Shown here piece after piece: positions 32,981 to 42,012 of a stretch of 44,429 nucleotides of DNA. The stretch covers positions 1,367,217 through 1,411,645 of the forward strand of contig BFEA01000238.1 of the NCBI GenBank assembly GCA_003427395.1, in the 5' to 3' direction. A program made the translations under genes and the position numbers. Source of the stretch: Chara braunii. Taxonomy: Eukaryota > Streptophyta > Charophyceae > Charales > Characeae. The notes under the pieces were generated by a model. That model was not told the origin of the DNA, searched no databases, and saw only the letters and a list, made by a program, of their open reading frames with translations. Numbering within the stretch: position 1 is the stretch's first letter; each line of letters starts with the position of its first letter.

Positions 32981-33650
32981 GAGTGCGCGCCCTTGCGCGC
33001 CCACGCTTTATATTATTACTTGAGTGCGTGCCCATACACGCCCAAGCTTTATATCATTATTTGAGTGCGCGCCCTTGCGCGCCCAAGCTTTATATGGTTA
33101 TTTGAGTGCGCCCACATGAGCGTCCAGGCTCTGTAATGCTATTTGAGTACGTGCCCATGTGCGCCCATGCTCGATATTGCTTTCGGAGTATGCGCCCATG
33201 CGCGCCCGCTCCTGGTATTAATATTTGAGTACGAGCCCATACGCGCCCAAGCCGGGAATTGCTGTTAGAGTGCGCGCCCATGCACGCCCACGCTTGACAT
33301 CGCTGTTAGAGTGGGCGCCTATGTGCGCCAATGCTCGATATTGTCATTTGACTGCGCGCCCACGCGCATTTCCGCTGGATATTGCTATTTGAGTGCTCGC
33401 TCATGCGCGCCCAAGCCTGGAACTGTTATTAGAATGCGCGCATATGCGCGCCCAAGCAGGACACTGTCATTTGACTGCGCACCCATGCGCGCTCATGCTG
33501 GATATTGCAATTTGAGTGCGCGCTCATGCGCACCCAAGCCTGAAACTGTTATTAGAGTGCGCGCCTATGCGCGCCCAGGCTGGATATTGTCATTTGAGTG
33601 CGCGCCCATGCGCACCCGAGCTTAGGATTGCCATAAGAGTGCTCGCCCTT
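32981..33650. repeat. 41-bp minisatellite, second array
   Basis: Sixteen units plus a partial one at an exact 41-bp period, each starting gagtgcgcgcccatgcgcgc and ending in a T/A-rich tail. The GCGCG/CGCGC arms vary in a paired way (GCGTG with CACGC in the second unit; GCGCGCATATGCGCGC in another). Confidence 0.97.
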
Positions 33651-33882
33651 ATGAGATGATGACCTCAGAGCGAGTACTATGCGAGTATGATCCAGTTGGG
33701 ATTATTTGCCATCACTCTCTCGTCGATTTATTTCCTTGCTGATCAGCACCACCCCATGCACATGATACCTTCCCGCACGGGGAGCATTTGCTGTTCAGTC
33801 CGTGCACAGACGACTTGGCACAGTCTAGCCCTAGTACATTCAACATTTATGACTGGTCCCTGTGCATGAGATGTCTTGTTGA

Positions 33883-34165
33883 TCAGTTGTTGTTCAGCTG
33901 GGCCCCTTCACGCGGGCCTACTCCTTGAGTTTGTTGCTGTTCAGCCGGGCCCCTTCAGGCGGGCCTACTCCTTGAGATTGTTGTTGTTCAGCCGGGCCCC
34001 TTCAGGCGGGCCTACTCCTTGAGACTGTTGCTGCACAGCCGGGCCCCTTTAGGCGGACCTACTCCTTTAGACTATTGCTGTTTTGCCGAGCCCCTTCAGG
34101 CGGGTCCATTCCTTGAGGTTGTTTGTTCAGCCAAGCCCAGTCAGGCGGGCACTTACATTGAGTTG
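33883..34165. repeat. 47-bp minisatellite
   Basis: Six units of gttcagccgggccccttcag plus gcgggcctactccttgagat (period 47, for example 33901 and 33948). GGCCC/GGGCC and AGGC/GCCT arms allow a hairpin per unit. It is the last array before the ORFs. Confidence 0.93.
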
Positions 34166-34355
34166 CTGATTACCATCCGACCTGGTCTTGGAGGGAGCAT
34201 CCGCACTAGTGAGAGTGCACCTTCTGTCCAAGCTGGCCCGTCATCGTGAGACTGCCCCTACGTGGGGTAGACTGGTTGAGAGGTTCTGCTACCGACATGC
34301 GGGACATCAGAGCTTTGTTATCAGCGCCAATGAGTCCCCAACTTCAAGACACACA

Positions 34356-34733
34356 ATGGTGATTACCTACTCGGTAAAGGGGGCAGAGAAGGGGGTGAAG
34401 GGCACCACGTATGACAGGATTGCGGACTACATATTTCGCAGGGAGAGCTATTGGAGGGATAATTGGCTACATGTGGTGTTTCCTCGTGTACGTTCACCAC
34501 CTGGGGGTGTACTCTTCGACTTTGATGGGTGTAACCCCAAACCCCTCAGCGAGTCTCGTAGCAAGGGGAAGAGGCGGAAAGATGAGCGGATCGGGAGAGA
34601 GATAACCAGATCCGGGATCCCAATCACTACTTATGTATAGAGATCTGAGACGGATGAGTCCGACCAGGAGCCCTGCTGCGTGAGTGACATTGATCTTGGC
34701 GACTACTTCGACTGGGACACTCACAGAGACTGA
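34356..34733 (+). pseudogene. Retroelement C leader ORF1
   Basis: ATG at 34356 gives a ~125-residue product; the same frame is open upstream to 34188. It has DNWLHVVFPRV, GGVLFDFDGCNPKP, a basic patch (SKGKRRKDERIGRE), and after a single TAG at 34638 continues without a shift into an acidic tail (SETDESDQEPCC, DIDLGDYFDWD) to a TGA at 34731. That the reading quality continues after the stop argues for a formerly longer protein. It lies just after the hairpin minisatellites, upstream of the PBS, thus probably inside the LTR. No family recognised. Confidence 0.55.
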
Positions 34734-34851
34734 GTCTTGCTTGTAGAGACTTGAGCGCTGGAGACTGGTAAGCGACGATGACGGAGAGCAACATTGAAGA
34801 GGATTGCGTATCTTCTTGCACGGTATCTGCTCGAGGGCTATTGACTCCTAC

Positions 34852-35301
34852 ATGTCAGACGACCCTAGGACCGAGGCGCTTGTTGGTCCCCCAAGAGGGG
34901 AAGGTCCAGTTCCATATCTCGGAGATGGCTATAATCATTTGGTCAGGGCTGACTTTGCTATGCAGGCTTTTCGGAAGCCTCTTTACGGAGATCGTTTCCT
35001 CGAGGTTTCTTACGTCTACGCTGATAGGAGAGGACGGATTGAGATATTGATTGGAGCTATGGGCAACATCACTCTCGCAGAAGAGCTTTATCTCAGGAGC
35101 ATTGCAGACGAGGAGATGGCGAGATGCATGACCTATATCTGCGAGATTGATCCAGCAACGGCTCTTGATATCAGCTATGTGGTTCCAGAGTCAATAGCAA
35201 CCAGGGTTCCCAATGGCGAGGAGGATCAGCGTGTGCCAGACATGGAGTCTAAGACAGTCGAGCCCACTCACGAGGGGGTACCGCTTATTTTTATTGATTG
35301 A
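34852..35301 (+). CDS. Retroelement C leader ORF2
   Basis: Best start is ATG 34852; the frame is open back to 34804, and another ATG at 34778 is in a different frame. About 149 residues: MSDDPRTEALVGPPRGEG, then GDGYNHLVRADFAMQAFRKP, a hydrophobic-alternating stretch (FLEVSYVYADRRGRIEILIG), LAEELYLRSIADEEMARC, and a polar tail ending EGVPLIFID. No domain recognised, no zinc knuckle and no membrane segment. Composition and lack of stops look protein-coding. It lies upstream of the PBS, so the full-length genomic RNA would carry it only if transcription starts upstream of it. Confidence 0.6.
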   Translation: MSDDPRTEALVGPPRGEGPVPYLGDGYNHLVRADFAMQAFRKPLYGDRFLEVSYVYADRRGRIEILIGAMGNITLAEELYLRSIADEEMARCMTYICEIDPATALDISYVVPESIATRVPNGEEDQRVPDMESKTVEPTHEGVPLIFID

Positions 35302-35834
35302 GATTCTCTCCTTCTAGTCACTATGATGTATCATGACATTATTATGATTTACTAGTGACTACAACCCCTCCAATGGTTGCTCCCATTATTCCCTGTGTAT
35401 TACTCTTCAGTCTCGTGTCTTTGGTCATGCTCTTACAGAGTCTGATTTCTGGTCTTCTCGTTTTGTCAGTGTCAATTGCTCCATGATGTATGTATGCTAT
35501 TTTCTTCCTTACGATACACATGTTACAATCATGGTAGCTTGAAGGACTCCTTGACAATAGGGACTCCGGTGACCTTGAATCTAACCTTTATACGGGGTCA
35601 GGTGCAGGCGATAAACCCGAACGCCTCACTCTAAGCCGTGTCGCCGCTGGCAGGAGGGATAACCCTGACTACTCGACTCTATGACTAAGTGTGACAAAGA
35701 CTACCTCTGAATACATCTTTATTCTATACCTATCAAAATCCTGCGTGACAGCCTGCCAGTCCACCAACCCACTTTGCTCGGTCCAGGGAACGACATCTAA
35801 CCAGACCCTTGAAGCAGTGGGGGCGCGACAAAAA
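35302..35834. other. LTR 3' portion before the PBS
   Basis: Non-coding, ending GGGGGCGCGACA at 35830. It holds no ORF of note and would contain the end of R and U5 if the LTR reading is right. Confidence 0.5.
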
Positions 35835-35852
35835 TGGCGCCGTTGCTGGGGA
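35835..35852 (+). promoter_or_regulatory. Primer-binding site of retroelement C
   Basis: TGGCGCCGTTGCTGGGGA matches at 17 of 18 positions the sequence complementary to the 3' end of plant tRNA-Asp(GTC). It is 4 nt downstream of the LTR end CGCGACA and 236 nt upstream of the first internal ORF. Confidence 0.9.
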
Positions 35853-36088
35853 CTCAAAGATTTTGAGTTCTTGGGAGCGGACCTTGGTCACAATATTCAG
35901 TGACTAGGCAGCAGTCTAACATATTTCGTACAAGGTCTGGCTCAGGTCAGAAAGACTTTTCGGCTAGAGGAGTCCCGTGAGGAGGGGCCCCTTGCAGAAG
36001 TCTATTGAAGTGACTCAGACCTGCAAGTAAGGGTTTGGAATTTGTTTTCTGGACCCTTCGCTTGACAAGTCCATAAGTCAGAAACCAG

Positions 36089-36487
36089 ATGATGACTGAA
36101 GAGTATAATGTCCTAGAAGCCCTAACTCGAGTCACCTGCGGTGATGCCTTCCCTTATATGTTTGTCAAATGCATTACTTGTGAAAAAAATACGATGACTT
36201 TGTATGTGCTTGTCTCTAGATTCCTCGACACTGATGATTATGATATTCGACCCTACATCCTAGAAGGGGCTGATCGGGATTCAAGCTTCTTTACCAACAG
36301 GGATGTCATAGTGGAGTGTGTTAAAGCCGAGAGGGATCAGTTGAGACAACAAGGGATAGAGGCGAGTTGGAGCCTATTGCCTAGAGTCTACGAGAAGATT
36401 CCCACCCCGCCGGTGCCCAAAGGATTCTGCGATGGTAGGAAGTGGCAACCAATCAGCAATGTAATGCTGAGAAGGCAAACCTGGTAA
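36089..36487 (+). CDS. Tandem paralogue P1 of retroelement C
   Basis: 132 residues, ATG at 36089 (a second ATG follows directly), intact. First ORF after the PBS. Features shared with P2 and P4 are a KCITC motif, LYVLVSRFLDTDDYDIRPY (residues ~38-56), W-S-x-L-P, a P-rich PTPPVPKG stretch and FCDGRKWQPISNVMLRR near the C-terminus. The FCDG-x-x-W-x-P-I-x-N signature recurs in the family. No membrane segment or known domain. The stop is 7 nt before the P2 start. I know no such protein in described Ty3/gypsy elements. Function unknown; an RNA- or host-interacting accessory protein is a guess. Confidence 0.75.
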   Translation: MMTEEYNVLEALTRVTCGDAFPYMFVKCITCEKNTMTLYVLVSRFLDTDDYDIRPYILEGADRDSSFFTNRDVIVECVKAERDQLRQQGIEASWSLLPRVYEKIPTPPVPKGFCDGRKWQPISNVMLRRQTW

Positions 36488-36494
36488 GTAGTCA

Positions 36495-36890
36495 ATGTCA
36501 GAAGTAACGAAAGCGATAGAGGCACTGGCTAGGATCATGGTTGGGGGTGCCTTCTCGTACGTCATTGAGAGGTGTGTGACTTGTAAGCACGACTTAGTGA
36601 TCTTGAACGTCCTTGTAGCTCGGTTTCTTGATACGGATGACTATGATGTAAGGCCATACGTAGCTGCTGAGACAAGGAAAGGGATCGATTACGAGGCATG
36701 TTGGATAGCTGTTGTTGAGTATGTCCTGGATGAAAGGCTGTTGCTGAGACAACGAGGGAAGAAAATGACTTGGAGTGTCCTGCCTAAAGAGTTTGAGAGA
36801 TTCCCAAGTCTGCCTGTGCCCGCTAGCTTCTGCGACGGAAAGGACTGGGAACCAATCCTCAACGTGGTACTTAGGGATCGAGTGTGGTGA
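36495..36890 (+). CDS. Tandem paralogue P2 of retroelement C
   Basis: 131 residues, intact, ATG at 36495. Aligns with P1 end to end: ERCVTC, LNVLVARFLDTDDYDVRPY, TWSVLPKEFERFPSLPVPA, FCDGKDWEPILNVVLRDRVW. By eye roughly 40% identical to P1, so the duplication is old compared with the single mutations that broke gag and pol. Its intactness next to decayed genes is notable. It is followed after 13 nt by a short basic ORF. Confidence 0.75.
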   Translation: MSEVTKAIEALARIMVGGAFSYVIERCVTCKHDLVILNVLVARFLDTDDYDVRPYVAAETRKGIDYEACWIAVVEYVLDERLLLRQRGKKMTWSVLPKEFERFPSLPVPASFCDGKDWEPILNVVLRDRVW

Positions 36891-36903
36891 GCCATACCAA
36901 GAG

Positions 36904-37110
36904 ATGTCTAAACTCCTGATGACGGAGAGAGCTTCTGCTTCGAGGTCTTTTAGAGCAATTACGGATCAGACTAAGATTAGGCATTTGCTGGATTGCAAGA
37001 GTTCGGATGGCAGGAGAATGATGCTACATGCGAGAGACGAGACCATCCTATCTAGACAGCGTCCTGCGGACAGTCTAGCTAGAGGCGCTAAAAGCAGCCC
37101 AAGGCAATGA
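36904..37110 (+). CDS. Small basic ORF between P2 and P3
   Basis: 68 residues, ATG at 36904. Ser/Arg-rich (MTERASASRSFRA near the start, SLARGAKSSPRQ at the end). Its TGA overlaps the P3 ATG as ATGA (37107-37110), the layout used for stop-restart translation in overlapping viral and retroelement ORFs. No homology to P1 or P2. It could also be the eroded remnant of another member. Confidence 0.45.
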   Translation: MSKLLMTERASASRSFRAITDQTKIRHLLDCKSSDGRRMMLHARDETILSRQRPADSLARGAKSSPRQ

Positions 37111-37691
37111 TGCTGGAATGTGAAAACTCTATGTCAATTGCGACTGTGACCATTGGTAGAGGATGGTTAGATAAAGTAACTGAGACTGACAGTCCGTTCG
37201 AGATATTGAAACACGACGTCTGTAAGGAAGGGCGTTTAGTATTCTATGTTCCAGTGGTCGGATTTTTCAAGACTGACGAGCTTGACATGAGGGTTTATGC
37301 TCAGGAAGGAATAAAAGAGGAAGAAGGCTATTTAGAGTGCCTAAGGAGAGTGTACATTCACCTCTCGAGGATAAGGAGACTACTTCGAAGCTTGCATAAG
37401 AAAGTGACTTGGGGGAAACGAGTCAGGCAATTTGAAAGACTCCCTAGTTTTCTGACTACGGATAGCTTCACTGACAAGAGAGACTGGGCGCCTCTTCTAG
37501 AAGTTATTGCCGTGGTTGGTAAGGCAAGAAAGAATGGCATAGTCATGAGACAAAAAACGCTGTTTCTTGAGACCTTTGTACGTCGGTTCGAAGTCCAGGA
37601 CGAAGGATCTCCTGAATTTTCTATCACTCAACAAAGGCAGAAAACTTGTTGGCTTCTTAGAGAGAAACTCGGTGAATGCAGGCCTGACTAA
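37107..37691 (+). CDS. Tandem paralogue P3 of retroelement C
   Basis: 194 residues, ATG 37107 overlapping the preceding stop. The middle aligns with P1/P2: HDVCKEGRLVFYVPVVGFF, KTDELDMRVYAQEG, KVTWGKRVRQFERLPSF and FTDKRDWAPLLEVI (FCDG has become FTDK). It carries a ~50-residue C-terminal extension (ETFVRRFEVQDEG, WLLREKLGECRPD) absent from the others. The more diverged sequence plus extension suggest a specialised member. Intact. Confidence 0.65.
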   Translation: MMLECENSMSIATVTIGRGWLDKVTETDSPFEILKHDVCKEGRLVFYVPVVGFFKTDELDMRVYAQEGIKEEEGYLECLRRVYIHLSRIRRLLRSLHKKVTWGKRVRQFERLPSFLTTDSFTDKRDWAPLLEVIAVVGKARKNGIVMRQKTLFLETFVRRFEVQDEGSPEFSITQQRQKTCWLLREKLGECRPD

Positions 37692-37799
37692 AGATGGATA
37701 AATTATGAGATAACGAAAGGCAATCGTGAAAGCCCGATTGGAGGTAACTTAGTAAGACAGGGGATAGAGAAGGAACTGACAAGATAAGAATCTGAGAAG

Positions 37800-38006
37800 G
37801 TGAGAGCCCTCATTCGCAGTTGGAGCCGTGAGAACCAATGCTTGTTAGGGACCTTGATTTGTAGGAGGGTTCGAGATCCAGTAACAAAGGTAGTAGAAAT
37901 CAGGAGAGGCGCGTCTTGCATCGGCGTCTATGAAGTAGAGGGGGAGCACAAAGTCTATGATGAATATGAAAGGTTGAGAGTGATACTAAGAGAAGTTAGG
38001 AGTTAG
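37800..38006 (+). pseudogene. Short ORF between P3 and P4
   Basis: Open for 68 residues with no ATG at its head (upstream stop at 37785). It contains WSRENQCLLGTLICRRVRD and KVVEIRRGASCIGVYEVEG. Ends 3 nt before the P4 ATG. Possibly an N-terminally eroded ORF of the same string; no clear family signature. Confidence 0.35.
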
Positions 38007-38009
38007 GCA

Positions 38010-38431
38010 ATGTCTGGTTACTGTCCGACAGTCATGGCAGCAATGGACGCCCTAGTTCCTTTTACCAGTGGAGAAACTTCTCCCTACAAAGTAGAGCGCT
38101 GCATATCCCTGGAGGAGAAGCATGCACCTGGAAGGTGTATATCCTTGTTGTGAAGTTCCTTGACAATGGTGAATACGATATCCGACCCTATTTTCCCTCA
38201 TTGAGAGAGAGAGGGACAGATCGCGAGTCTTTTCGAAGCTGGATTAGTAATATAGTTGATCAAGAAAAGAGAGAGTTAGAAAAAAAAGAGGCAAGAGTAG
38301 TTAGTAACGTAGCTCCGATTGTGTTTGACGGGTTTCCCGAGCCGGTTTTGCCGGAAAGCTTTACTGACGGCAGAAACTGGGAACCAATTTTAAATGCAAT
38401 CCTAAGAGAGAAAAGGTTCAGGAAGAAATAG
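38010..38431 (+). pseudogene. Tandem paralogue P4 of retroelement C (frameshifted)
   Basis: ATG at 38010; the first ~40 residues include YKVERCISLEEKH, matching ERCVTC of P2. A frame change near 38125-38135 is needed before VYILVVKFLDNGEYDIRPY, after which the sequence is open to 38431 with PIVFDGFPEPVLPES and FTDGRNWEPILNAILREKR. The signature clearly places it with P1 and P2. The stop is 25 nt before the gag ATG. Confidence 0.7.
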
Positions 38432-38456
38432 GAGCTTAACCAGTAAGCCAGGCAAG

Positions 38457-39956
38457 ATGGTCAGAGGACCGAACGCACGGCAGAGCCGTGCTAGTTCCTC
38501 CGCAGGGGATGGAGAAGTGACCACTACCGCTGTTCTACAAGAAATGTTGAACAGGATAAAGGTCATGAAGACCGGGATGGACACTATGAATGTCCGGTTA
38601 GATCTTCCGAGAGCCAAGGTTCCTCCAGAGAACATACCCTGCTTTGATGGAACCAAGGTTAGGGAGTTTTTGGAGGATTATGATGTCTTCGCTATGAGCC
38701 ACGGTTGGTTGGACAAACAAAAGTTGAAAGCTCTGCTAGCCTATGTTGTGCCTAAGATGAGGGTGTCAGTGACAAAAACGACACAAGGATTGACAACATG
38801 GGTGGACATTAGACAAAAGATGGTAGAGGAGTATGCGAAGTATGATGTTCCAACAACTATGCAAAATTTGTTGGATGTACGACATTCCAAGTACGCTACC
38901 CCCGACCAATTTCTAGAAGATTTTGAGCGGGTTGCGCGGAGAGTACTCTTCCTAGATGAGGCCTAAAAATGTCATGTCCTGCTAACTAATTTTACAGAGG
39001 ATGAAAGAAAGAGTGTGGTAAGCCGCGCTGCCCATTACCCTCTGAAGTGGGATGAAGTAGTTGAGATGGTTCGTGAGCTACCTTCGGTGTCAAACCGGAA
39101 ATGGTCTCTGAAACAGATGAAAGCAATAACTCATGCGAGAGAAGAAAATGTTGAAGCAATTGCGGGAGGAAACTTGAAGGCCGAGGAAATCCTTGGTCTC
39201 CTTGTTAAGTTGGATAGCTTCGAGAAGTTAACCCTCCCCGCACCAGCAACGCAAACCTTAGTTGGACTCGAAGAAGAAAAGGAGGAAAAGAAGAAGGAAA
39301 AACAAAAGGGAAAGAGCGAAAGTGAGAGCAAAAGTAGTGACGAAGATGACGCTAGGCAAAGGAAAAAGGAAAAAACGAAGAAATGAGAAAAGAAGCGAGA
39401 CTAGAATTGGAGAAAGGACAACAGGAGTCGAGACTGACAAAGGAGAGATGACCCTTTACGATGCTACTATTGTGATGAGGAAGGCCACACTCTAACCCGG
39501 TGCCCAACACTAGAGAAGAAACTTGAAGAAGGGATTGTCAAGAAGAATGTCAATGGACACATCTGTGATGCGAATTGGAACAAGGTAGATTTCCGAATCA
39601 AAGGAGGAATGCGAGCAATTATCCTGGAAAAGATTAAGGCCAATAAGGATAAGAAGAAGAAGGCTAGGGTTAATGCTATCACCTTCAATAGTATTTTGCC
39701 TCCGGAGATAGTAGCCCAGGATAGCACTTATTGTAGCCAAGGACTGAATGTATCTCATATCAGTCAAAAAGAGGTAAAAGAGAGAAAGCGGGAGAAAACC
39801 CAAAGAGAGTTGGACCAACTGATAGATGGGACCAAGGACCTAGTGAAGGAAGGAAAACGAAAGCAAGCTATCGGGAAAAAGAGGAAAATGGTCTTGCGAT
39901 CCGAGGCCGAGGAGGGTGTCAAGAAACCGAGATCACCCTATCCTGGAAGGAGGTGG
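38457..39956 (+). pseudogene. gag: Retroelement C gag
   Basis: ATG 38457. One frame throughout, with stops at 38964, 39384 and two more before the knuckle; at least two replace likely Arg (CGA to TGA) and one Gln (CAG to TAG). Capsid wording: NIPCFDGTKVREFLEDYDVF, WLDKQKLKALLAYVVPKMR, PTTMQNLLDVRHSKYATP, DQFLEDFERVARRVLF. Then a Lys/Glu-rich linker (~39270-39420) and an intact CX2CX4HX4C knuckle, CYYCDEEGHTLTRC, at 39462-39503, followed by a basic tail to 39956. Length ~500 codons. Confidence 0.9.
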
Positions 39957-40420
39957 TAGCCTTGGTGCCTAAGTTTAGGGAAAAGTTTAAGAAGATGGTT
40001 GAGAGGCGGAAGGTAGAGATCAATAGCCTAAGACTCTTTCCTAAGCATGTGGAGAGAGCCCCGCCTGGGACCAAGATGAGGTTTGATAACATGTTGTGCG
40101 GATATTTGAATATCTCCGTAAACGACGTGAAAATCAGAGCTCTAGTGGACTCTGGGGCCGAGGTGATACTCATATCCTCGGCCACAAGGAGGTCATGTGG
40201 GCTCGGGATAGACTAGAAGGCTAATCATCAGCTTTCCAATATAGCCGGATTCCTGCCTTTGGAATGTTTTATTGATGATTTGCCTATTCGGATTGGAACT
40301 TCACGGACTGAGATGCTTAGTTTTGTGGTTCCTAACTTGGATCATGACTGCATTCTCGGAGCCCCTTTCCTACATAGGATGGAGGCTTGTGCGTTCTTTA
40401 GCCATGACGGGGCAGCCTGA
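39953..40420 (+). pseudogene. pol: Retroelement C aspartic protease
   Basis: Shifted frame overlapping the end of gag by 4 nt, so expression would need frameshifting or the shift is damage. ALVDSGAEVILIS has an intact catalytic DSG (Asp codon 40148-40150), and DCILGAPFLHRM is the second conserved motif. One stop at 40214 lies between them. The lead-in VALVPKFREKFKKMVERR is typical of this clade. The protease would process gag-pol. Confidence 0.85.
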
Positions 40421-40462
40421 CTCTCTCTCTAGGACCCCACCACTGGTAAAAAACAAGCTTTT

Positions 40463-40842
40463 GTGATAAGTGATAGACATCATCCTCATTATCAGCGACA
40501 TGTTGACTTCTTGGAGCATAGGGAATTTGACAAGCTGATAGAGGACGCGCGAGCAAAATTGAAAGAGAGTGGGATAACGGACAAAGAGACAACGGTTAAG
40601 GTAAATGATATTGGGAAGATGCTCAAACTCCTGGATAAAGCCAAGGACTTAGGCGACAAGAGAGAGATGGAAGGATTCAAGGATGTTGTGAGGGCAGCAA
40701 AAGCAGGGACAATGCTGCTCACCTTCTCTGCAACTAGGTTTTTTTTAGGAAAATAGTCACCGGATCTAAGAGGAAGTATAAGCGCAAGGGTGTTAAGAAG
40801 AATCCGGCGACCGTCCTGATAGAGAAGGATTACAATGAGGCA
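40463..40842 (+). pseudogene. pol: Linker between protease and RT of retroelement C
   Basis: A charged, Lys/Asp/Glu-rich, probably helical stretch (FDKLIEDARAKLKESGITDK, MLKLLDKAKDLGDK), open from 40463 to 40756. Then a frame change and a basic segment lead into the RT frame. Position fits the polyprotein linker; no enzyme motif. Confidence 0.5.
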
Positions 40843-42009
40843 TTGGAGAAGGAAAGAAAGATAATGAAAGGATTAAGAGAGATTGCATTAAAAGGGGGGA
40901 AAATTAACCCAGAGAGGTTCAAGATAATGAAGGTAAGAACCGATGACTTCCTTCTGTTGACTGAGAGGGATTTCATATGTGAATTATGTCAGAAGTACAG
41001 TGGTGCCTTTTCCTTTAATGATGAGGAGAGGGGACGACTGAACGTTGACATGATCAAGATGGTCAAGATCTGGACCGTCCCTCACACGCATTGGAATGAA
41101 AGACCCACAAAATATGCTCAAAAATAAGAAAAAGAGGTAATGGAGTACATAAACTAGAAGATCGCCTCCAACGTTGCAGAGCCAGCGGATGATGCTTATG
41201 CCAATCACTGGTTTTGTTTTTGGAAGCCGGGTGGGGGCCTGCGCTGGATACAACATTTGCAAAAGTTGAATTCGGTAACGGTTCGCGATGCGGGTAGTTT
41301 ACCCAACGCGGATCTATTGGCCGAGTCCTTTGCCGAAAGGAGCATTTACTCCCTAATGGACTTGTACTTTGGCTATGACCAGTTCCCCATAGATCCCACT
41401 AGTTGACCTATGACCGCTATGCATACACCTAGTGGCCTCATACAAATGTGTGTGGTGTCTCAAGGGTGGATGAATGGGGTCGCCGTCGTCCAGCGGGACA
41501 TGCTGAAGGTCATAGAGGACATATGTCCAGAGGTTACGTTTCCATACATTGATGACAATCCAGTTAAAGGACCGAAGGAAAAATATGAGACTTTAGTGGA
41601 TGGTCGAGTCAGGCGGTTCGTATGGGAACATGTACAAGGAGTAGCGAAAGTACTAGAAAGGCTGGCTAAGTACAACCTAACAGCCAGTCGACCGAAATCA
41701 TTACTGTTCCAAAGGGAGGTAACGATCTTGGGTTTTAGGTGCTTCTTGGAAGGAAGAAGCCCCGATCCGAAGAAAGTGGATAAAATCTTGAACTGGTCTA
41801 TGCCTCTAAAAACGGTTGGGGAAGTAAGGAGTTTCCTAGGGGTCTGCAACTTTTGGCGGATCTTCATCCCCGGGTTTGCCAGGATAGCCGAGCCCCTTAG
41901 AGAGATGGTGCGACAAGGAGCTAGCTTAGGGTTGTCTGACCAAAGAGAGAAGGTTGCGCGGACACTTCAGGATAAGTTAAGAGATGGGGGGGTCGTATTA
42001 GGAGTACCC
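40843..42009 (+). pseudogene. pol: Retroelement C reverse transcriptase
   Basis: One frame with stops at 41125, about 41155 and 41404. Motifs in order: WFCFWKPGGGLRWIQ, LQKLNSVTVRDAG, PNADLLAESFAERSIYSLMD (first Asp in the MDLYFGYDQF block), MTAMHTPSGLIQM, QGWMNGVAVVQRDM, and the active-site box YIDD at 41545-41556, intact. Thumb and connection follow: ILGFRCFLEGRSPDPKKVDK, GEVRSFLGVCNFWRIFIPGF. Ends at a TAG (42010-42012). The QGW-N-x-VA wording differs from element A's LPFGQCNAP type, so C belongs to a different gypsy lineage. Confidence 0.9.
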
Positions 42010-42012
42010 TAG

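Larger units (their letters stand above)
29562..35830 (+). mobile_element. Candidate very long 5' LTR of retroelement C
   Basis: The right end is fixed by the PBS at 35835: CGCGACA ends at 35830, then AAAA, then the PBS. The best-matching left end is TGTCGCG at 29562, giving a 7-bp inverted TGTCGCG/CGCGACA. A TATA box at 30550 lies inside. The LTR would be 6.3 kb, long but not beyond known plant giants such as Ogre (about 5-6 kb). The 3' LTR is not in the window, so the left boundary is inferred only. Confidence 0.4.

Noticed and set aside
32981-33650. CRISPR-like regular array
   Set aside because: Whole units repeat with no unique spacers, and the context is eukaryotic retroelement DNA.
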